From assembly GCA_964393975.1 (NCBI GenBank), contig CAYMVO010000001.1, forward strand, positions 1 to 64,000: 64,000 bases of DNA, given 5' to 3'. Both the position numbers and the translations under genes were made by a program. The notes beneath the pieces were generated by a model. It was not told the DNA's origin and made no database searches. It saw nothing but the letters and a program-made list of their open reading frames with translations. This DNA is from CALVNN01 sp964393975. GTDB lineage: Bacteria > Bacillota > Clostridia > Christensenellales > UBA1242. This document shows positions 61,765 to 64,000 of this stretch, piece by piece (the first letter of the stretch is position 1; each line of letters starts with the position of its first letter).

Positions 61765-62154
61765 ATGTATAGTGAAAAAGTTATGCAAATATTTGCACAT
61801 CCAAAAAACGTAGGTATCATAAAAAATGCCGATGCAGTCGGTGAAGCGGAAAACAAGTCTCGCGGTGCTGTTATAAAGCTTTATTTGAGTGTTGATATTG
61901 ACACCATTGCTGAAGTAAAATTTAAAGCATTCGGAGATCCATACATAATCGCTTGTATGTCAGTGCTAACTGGTATGCTAAAAGATAAAAACATTGACAC
62001 TATTGAAACATTTAATAGTGAAGCGGTACTAAGTTATTTAGGCGATATTCCGAAAGAACAAGAGTATATAGTAGGATTGATTAATGATTTAATAGCTGAT
62101 ACTTTAAAAGATTATCACAAAAAATTACAAAAATTATCCGAATTTGATGCATAA
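61765..62154 (+). CDS. IscU/NifU-like protein without the three scaffold cysteines
   Basis: 129 residues. The backbone pattern is that of the IscU scaffold (MYSEKVMQIFAHPKNVG at the start; VKFKAFG in the middle; ADTLKDYHKK at the end). All three cluster ligands are changed: the NPxCGD site reads NKSRGAV (30-36, Arg at 33 and Ala at 35), the FGCG site reads FGDP (57-60) and the HCS site reads YIVG (101-104). Only one Cys (64) remains, at a non-ligand place. It cannot hold a cluster in the usual way. It may act as a partner of the desulfurase or bind zinc differently; role unknown. Confidence 0.85.
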   Translation: MYSEKVMQIFAHPKNVGIIKNADAVGEAENKSRGAVIKLYLSVDIDTIAEVKFKAFGDPYIIACMSVLTGMLKDKNIDTIETFNSEAVLSYLGDIPKEQEYIVGLINDLIADTLKDYHKKLQKLSEFDA

Positions 62155-62292
62155 GTTTAATAAATTAGAACAAAATAAGATTGAACATAGATTTTATTGG
62201 TGTATTCAATGAAAACTGTGTTCTTTTTTTCATTTATCTATTATGTATAAATTTAGTAAAGTTACAGATACTAATAGCAAAGGAGGTATATG

Positions 62293-62451
62293 ATGAAAGA
62301 TTGTTTAATCATCGGTATGGCACTAGGGTTTTTAGTTGGTGCTGTTTTGGTGCAAAGCAACAAAAGCGTCCAAAACTTAGTCAAACAAGGTAAAGAAAAA
62401 GCACAGAAGAAAATACAAGAGCTCACGCAAAATAGCCCCCAAGAAAACTAA
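62293..62451 (+). CDS. Tiny single-pass membrane protein
   Basis: 52 residues: short start, one Gly-containing membrane helix (about 4-22, CLIIGMALGFLVGAVLV), then a Lys/Gln-rich cytosolic tail (QGKEKAQKKIQELTQ). AAGGAGG lies six bases before the ATG at 62293 (an adjacent ATG at 62290 is also possible). The plan recalls small YtxH-like proteins. A strong terminator follows, so it looks real. Another frame of the same DNA is open for 70 codons but has no ribosome site. Confidence 0.72.
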   Translation: MKDCLIIGMALGFLVGAVLVQSNKSVQNLVKQGKEKAQKKIQELTQNSPQEN

Positions 62452-62475
62452 AGATTTAGTACATATCATTTATTA

Positions 62476-62511
62476 ATACCAAAAGCGTATATGCAGAGCT
62501 TTTGGTATTTT
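62476..62511 (+). terminator. Terminator after the tiny membrane protein gene
   Basis: Eleven-pair stem ATACCAAAAGC/GCTTTTGGTAT, eleven-base loop, short T run. Confidence 0.85.
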
Positions 62512-62531
62512 AAGTTTTTTGCGTATTTTAT

Positions 62532-62560
62532 TTGACAATACAATTTTTTTATTGTATAAT
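62532..62560 (+). promoter_or_regulatory. Promoter of ruvX-DUF1292
   Basis: TTGACA, 17-base spacer, TATAAT, 44 bases before the ruvX ATG. Confidence 0.9.
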
Positions 62561-62603
62561 TTGCTTATACCTTTAAGTTAGGTATTAAATAAAAGAGGTA
62601 CTT

Positions 62604-63020
62604 ATGCGTAAGATGTCACTTGATTTAGGAGATAGGCGAATAGGAGTCGCTACTAGTGATTTATTGGGATTGATTGCAAACCCTCTAGAGACTTATACCC
62701 GTTCTAGTCTAAAAGCTGATATAGAACATATTGCAAAACTAGTAAAAGATTATGAGGTCGATTGCATCGTACTCGGTCTACCTATAAATATGGATGGGAC
62801 AGAGGGCGAGCGTGTTGAAAAATCTCGTGAATTTGGTAGAATTCTTAGTGCAAACATTCCTAATATCAGGATAGATTATATGGATGAGCGTTGGACGACT
62901 GTTAGTGCTGAACGAATGCTTATTGAGGCGGACGTTAGTCGGGAAAAGCGTAAAACGGTGATAGACAAAGTCGCTGCGACAATTATTTTGCAAAGTTACC
63001 TTGATAAAACAAAAAAATAA
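62604..63020 (+). CDS. ruvX: RuvX/YqgF-family nuclease
   Basis: 138 residues. RNase H-fold enzyme proposed for Holliday junction resolution and 16S pre-rRNA 5' end processing. LDLGDRRIGVA (6-16), CIVLGLPINMDGTEG (about 54-68), YMDERWTT (about 93-100) and the late DKVAATIILQSYL hold the acidic residues. GAGGTA precedes the ATG. The DUF1292 gene follows after 18 bases, the common order. Confidence 0.94.
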   Translation: MRKMSLDLGDRRIGVATSDLLGLIANPLETYTRSSLKADIEHIAKLVKDYEVDCIVLGLPINMDGTEGERVEKSREFGRILSANIPNIRIDYMDERWTTVSAERMLIEADVSREKRKTVIDKVAATIILQSYLDKTKK

Positions 63021-63038
63021 ATATTTAAGGAGTCTTTT

Positions 63039-63374
63039 ATGAAAGAACTTACCCCTATTGAAAAAATTTTTAGTGATGATAACAACGAAAACGTTGTTCT
63101 TTACAATGGCAATGATGAACCTGTTGAGTTTGAGCAAATTGCTATCGTTCCAATGGATGATAAAGACTATTGTATCTTGAAGCCTGTAAAGCCACTTGAA
63201 GGTATGGCTGAAGACGAGGCGTTAGTATTCTTCTTGAAAGAAGATGAAGATGATGACTCTATGTCTTTGGAGCTTGAGCCTAATGAGGAAATAGTAGATA
63301 AAGTCTTTGATGTATATTACGAACTTTTAGCAGAACAAGCATCTGAGGATGATGCCAAAGACAACAATGACTAG
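63039..63374 (+). CDS. DUF1292 (YrzB-like) acidic protein
   Basis: 111 residues, very acidic. Residues about 15-90 (DNNENVVLYNGNDEPVEFEQIAIVPMDDKDYCIL onwards in two strands) match DUF1292, a small domain encoded next to ruvX in most Firmicutes. Function unknown. AAGGAG precedes the ATG. A terminator follows. Confidence 0.88.
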   Translation: MKELTPIEKIFSDDNNENVVLYNGNDEPVEFEQIAIVPMDDKDYCILKPVKPLEGMAEDEALVFFLKEDEDDDSMSLELEPNEEIVDKVFDVYYELLAEQASEDDAKDNND

Positions 63375-63410
63375 ATATAATTTTTAATTATTTATTCAAA
63401 ATTTTGATAA

Positions 63411-63437
63411 AATCGCTATTTTGGGGCGATTTTTTTT
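63411..63437 (+). terminator. Terminator after the DUF1292 gene
   Basis: AATCGC/GCGATT stem with nine-base loop and a T run. Confidence 0.85.
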
Positions 63438-63447
63438 GATAAAGTAA

Positions 63448-63476
63448 TTGATTTTTTAAATAAACTATGTTATCAT
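63448..63476 (+). promoter_or_regulatory. Promoter of rpsB
   Basis: TTGATT, 17-base spacer, TATCAT, about 118 bases before the ATG. Confidence 0.75.
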
Positions 63477-63499
63477 ATTTTTTGTTCATAAAATACACA

Positions 63500-63594
63500 C
63501 TTTTAGGCTATTGTAAGAATGTTGCTCGTTGGAGTTAGTCTTATGAGTTTTTAAGCCTATTAGGAGGACGAAACAAATTTTAGGAGGTATAAAA
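63500..63594 (+). promoter_or_regulatory. Structured rpsB leader with two ribosome-site-like sequences
   Basis: TAGGCT (63504-63509) pairs with AGCCTA (63554-63559), and inside it TAAGA (63514-63518) pairs with TCTTA (63539-63543). One AGGAGG lies at 63562-63567, just after the structure, and a second at 63582-63587, the one used for rpsB. Leaders before rpsB often carry autoregulatory S2 sites; that role here is inference. Confidence 0.62.
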
Positions 63595-64000
63595 ATGTCT
63601 GTTATTTCTATGAAACAGTTATTGGAAGCAGGCGTTCACTTTGGTCATCCAACTAGAAGGTGGAACCCAAAAATGAAGAAATACATTTTTCAAGAACGCA
63701 ATGATATCCATATTATAAATTTGGAAGACAGTAGCAACTGTCTAGATAAAGCGTATAACTTTGTTAGAGCGCAAGTAGCGGAGGGCAAGTCTGTGCTTTT
63801 TGTAGGCACTAAAAAGCAAGCTCAAGACGCTATCAAAGAGGAAGCATTGAGATGTGGTATGTACTATATCAATTCTAGATGGTTGGGTGGTACACTTACA
63901 AACTTTAAGACTATCAGGACTAGAGTAGATAGATTGAACAAGATCAATCAAATGGAAAAGACTGGTGAATTTGGTCTATTACCTAAGAAGGAAGTTTTAA
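63595..64000 (+). CDS. rpsB: Ribosomal protein uS2, 3' end beyond the window
   Basis: The first 135 codons are visible; the frame is open to the window edge. The start MSVISMKQLLEAGVHFGHPT and the later LFVGTKKQAQ (about 64-73) and INSRWLGGTLTNFKTI (about 91-106) are typical of S2. It is a small-subunit protein that joins late in assembly and is needed for S1 binding. AGGAGG lies seven bases before the ATG. Confidence 0.97.
   Translation, partial: MSVISMKQLLEAGVHFGHPTRRWNPKMKKYIFQERNDIHIINLEDSSNCLDKAYNFVRAQVAEGKSVLFVGTKKQAQDAIKEEALRCGMYYINSRWLGGTLTNFKTIRTRVDRLNKINQMEKTGEFGLLPKKEVL

Noticed and set aside
62181..62393. 70-codon plus-strand open frame
   Set aside because: No ribosome site. The overlapping frame at 62293 has AGGAGG, a membrane helix and a terminator, and is preferred.

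Overview
The window is a low-GC (roughly one third G+C by eye) chromosomal segment of a Gram-positive, endospore-lineage bacterium. Signs of this are the three-gene spoIIAA-spoIIAB-sigF operon, the gene orders mraZ-rsmH-ftsL-pbp-murE-mraY-murD-ftsW, ruvCAB-queA-tgt-yajC and comM-dprA-topA-trmFO-hslVU, strong AGGAGG-type ribosome sites, sigma-A promoters with 17-base spacers, a DnaD/DnaC helicase-loading pair, and a MurE with the DNPR signature of the meso-diaminopimelate type. An uncultured gut Clostridia (Bacillota) genome fits best, but no marker here fixes a genus. A run of 100 N at 281-380 marks an assembly join.

Layout. 1-880: two tRNAs, then a partly unassembled tandem repeat. 880-10500: maf, a membrane-anchored DUF2188 protein, tRNA-Cys and tRNA-Leu, a zinc-ribbon protein, an ArsP-like permease, two poorly understood genes, the dnaC/dnaD pair on the minus strand, and an M1-type peptidase lipoprotein. 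10500-23700: a 1057-residue membrane protein of unknown role, trxB, glmM, a PHP hydrolase between two DUF2225-like zinc-ribbon proteins, and a DUF2726-pcrA-ligA DNA-repair run. 23700-32800: queH, spoIIA operon, fabG, rpsU, a metallo-hydrolase, alr, serS, nth and ung. 32800-41700: the division and cell-wall (dcw) operon behind three MraZ boxes. 41700-43500: a small accessory island with a broken ASCH gene and a kinase-fold gene bracketed by related hairpins. 43466-48806: ruvCAB-queA-tgt-yajC and a TIGR04086 membrane protein. 48820-60114: gatCAB behind an attenuator-like leader, then comM, dprA, topA, trmFO and hslVU. 60163-64000: trxA, a cysteine desulfurase with a cysteine-depleted IscU-like partner, a tiny membrane protein, ruvX, a DUF1292 gene and the start of rpsB.

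How the genes work together. Most of the window is housekeeping: peptidoglycan precursor synthesis (glmM, alr, murE, mraY, murD, ftsW, transpeptidase), recombination and repair (pcrA, ligA, nth, ung, ruvCAB, ruvX, comM, dprA, topA), tRNA supply and modification (serS, gatCAB, trmFO, queA, tgt, queH), redox and sulfur handling (trxA, trxB, cysteine desulfurase), and forespore sigma-F control. The queuosine genes present act late in the pathway. No CRISPR array, prophage, transposase or complete mobile element was seen. The most unusual signals are the alternative-structure leader of gatCAB, the IscU-like protein without its three cysteine ligands, the hairpin-bracketed kinase-fold gene, a textbook MraZ operator, two probably leaderless repair genes, and the tRNA-tail repeat at the assembly gap.
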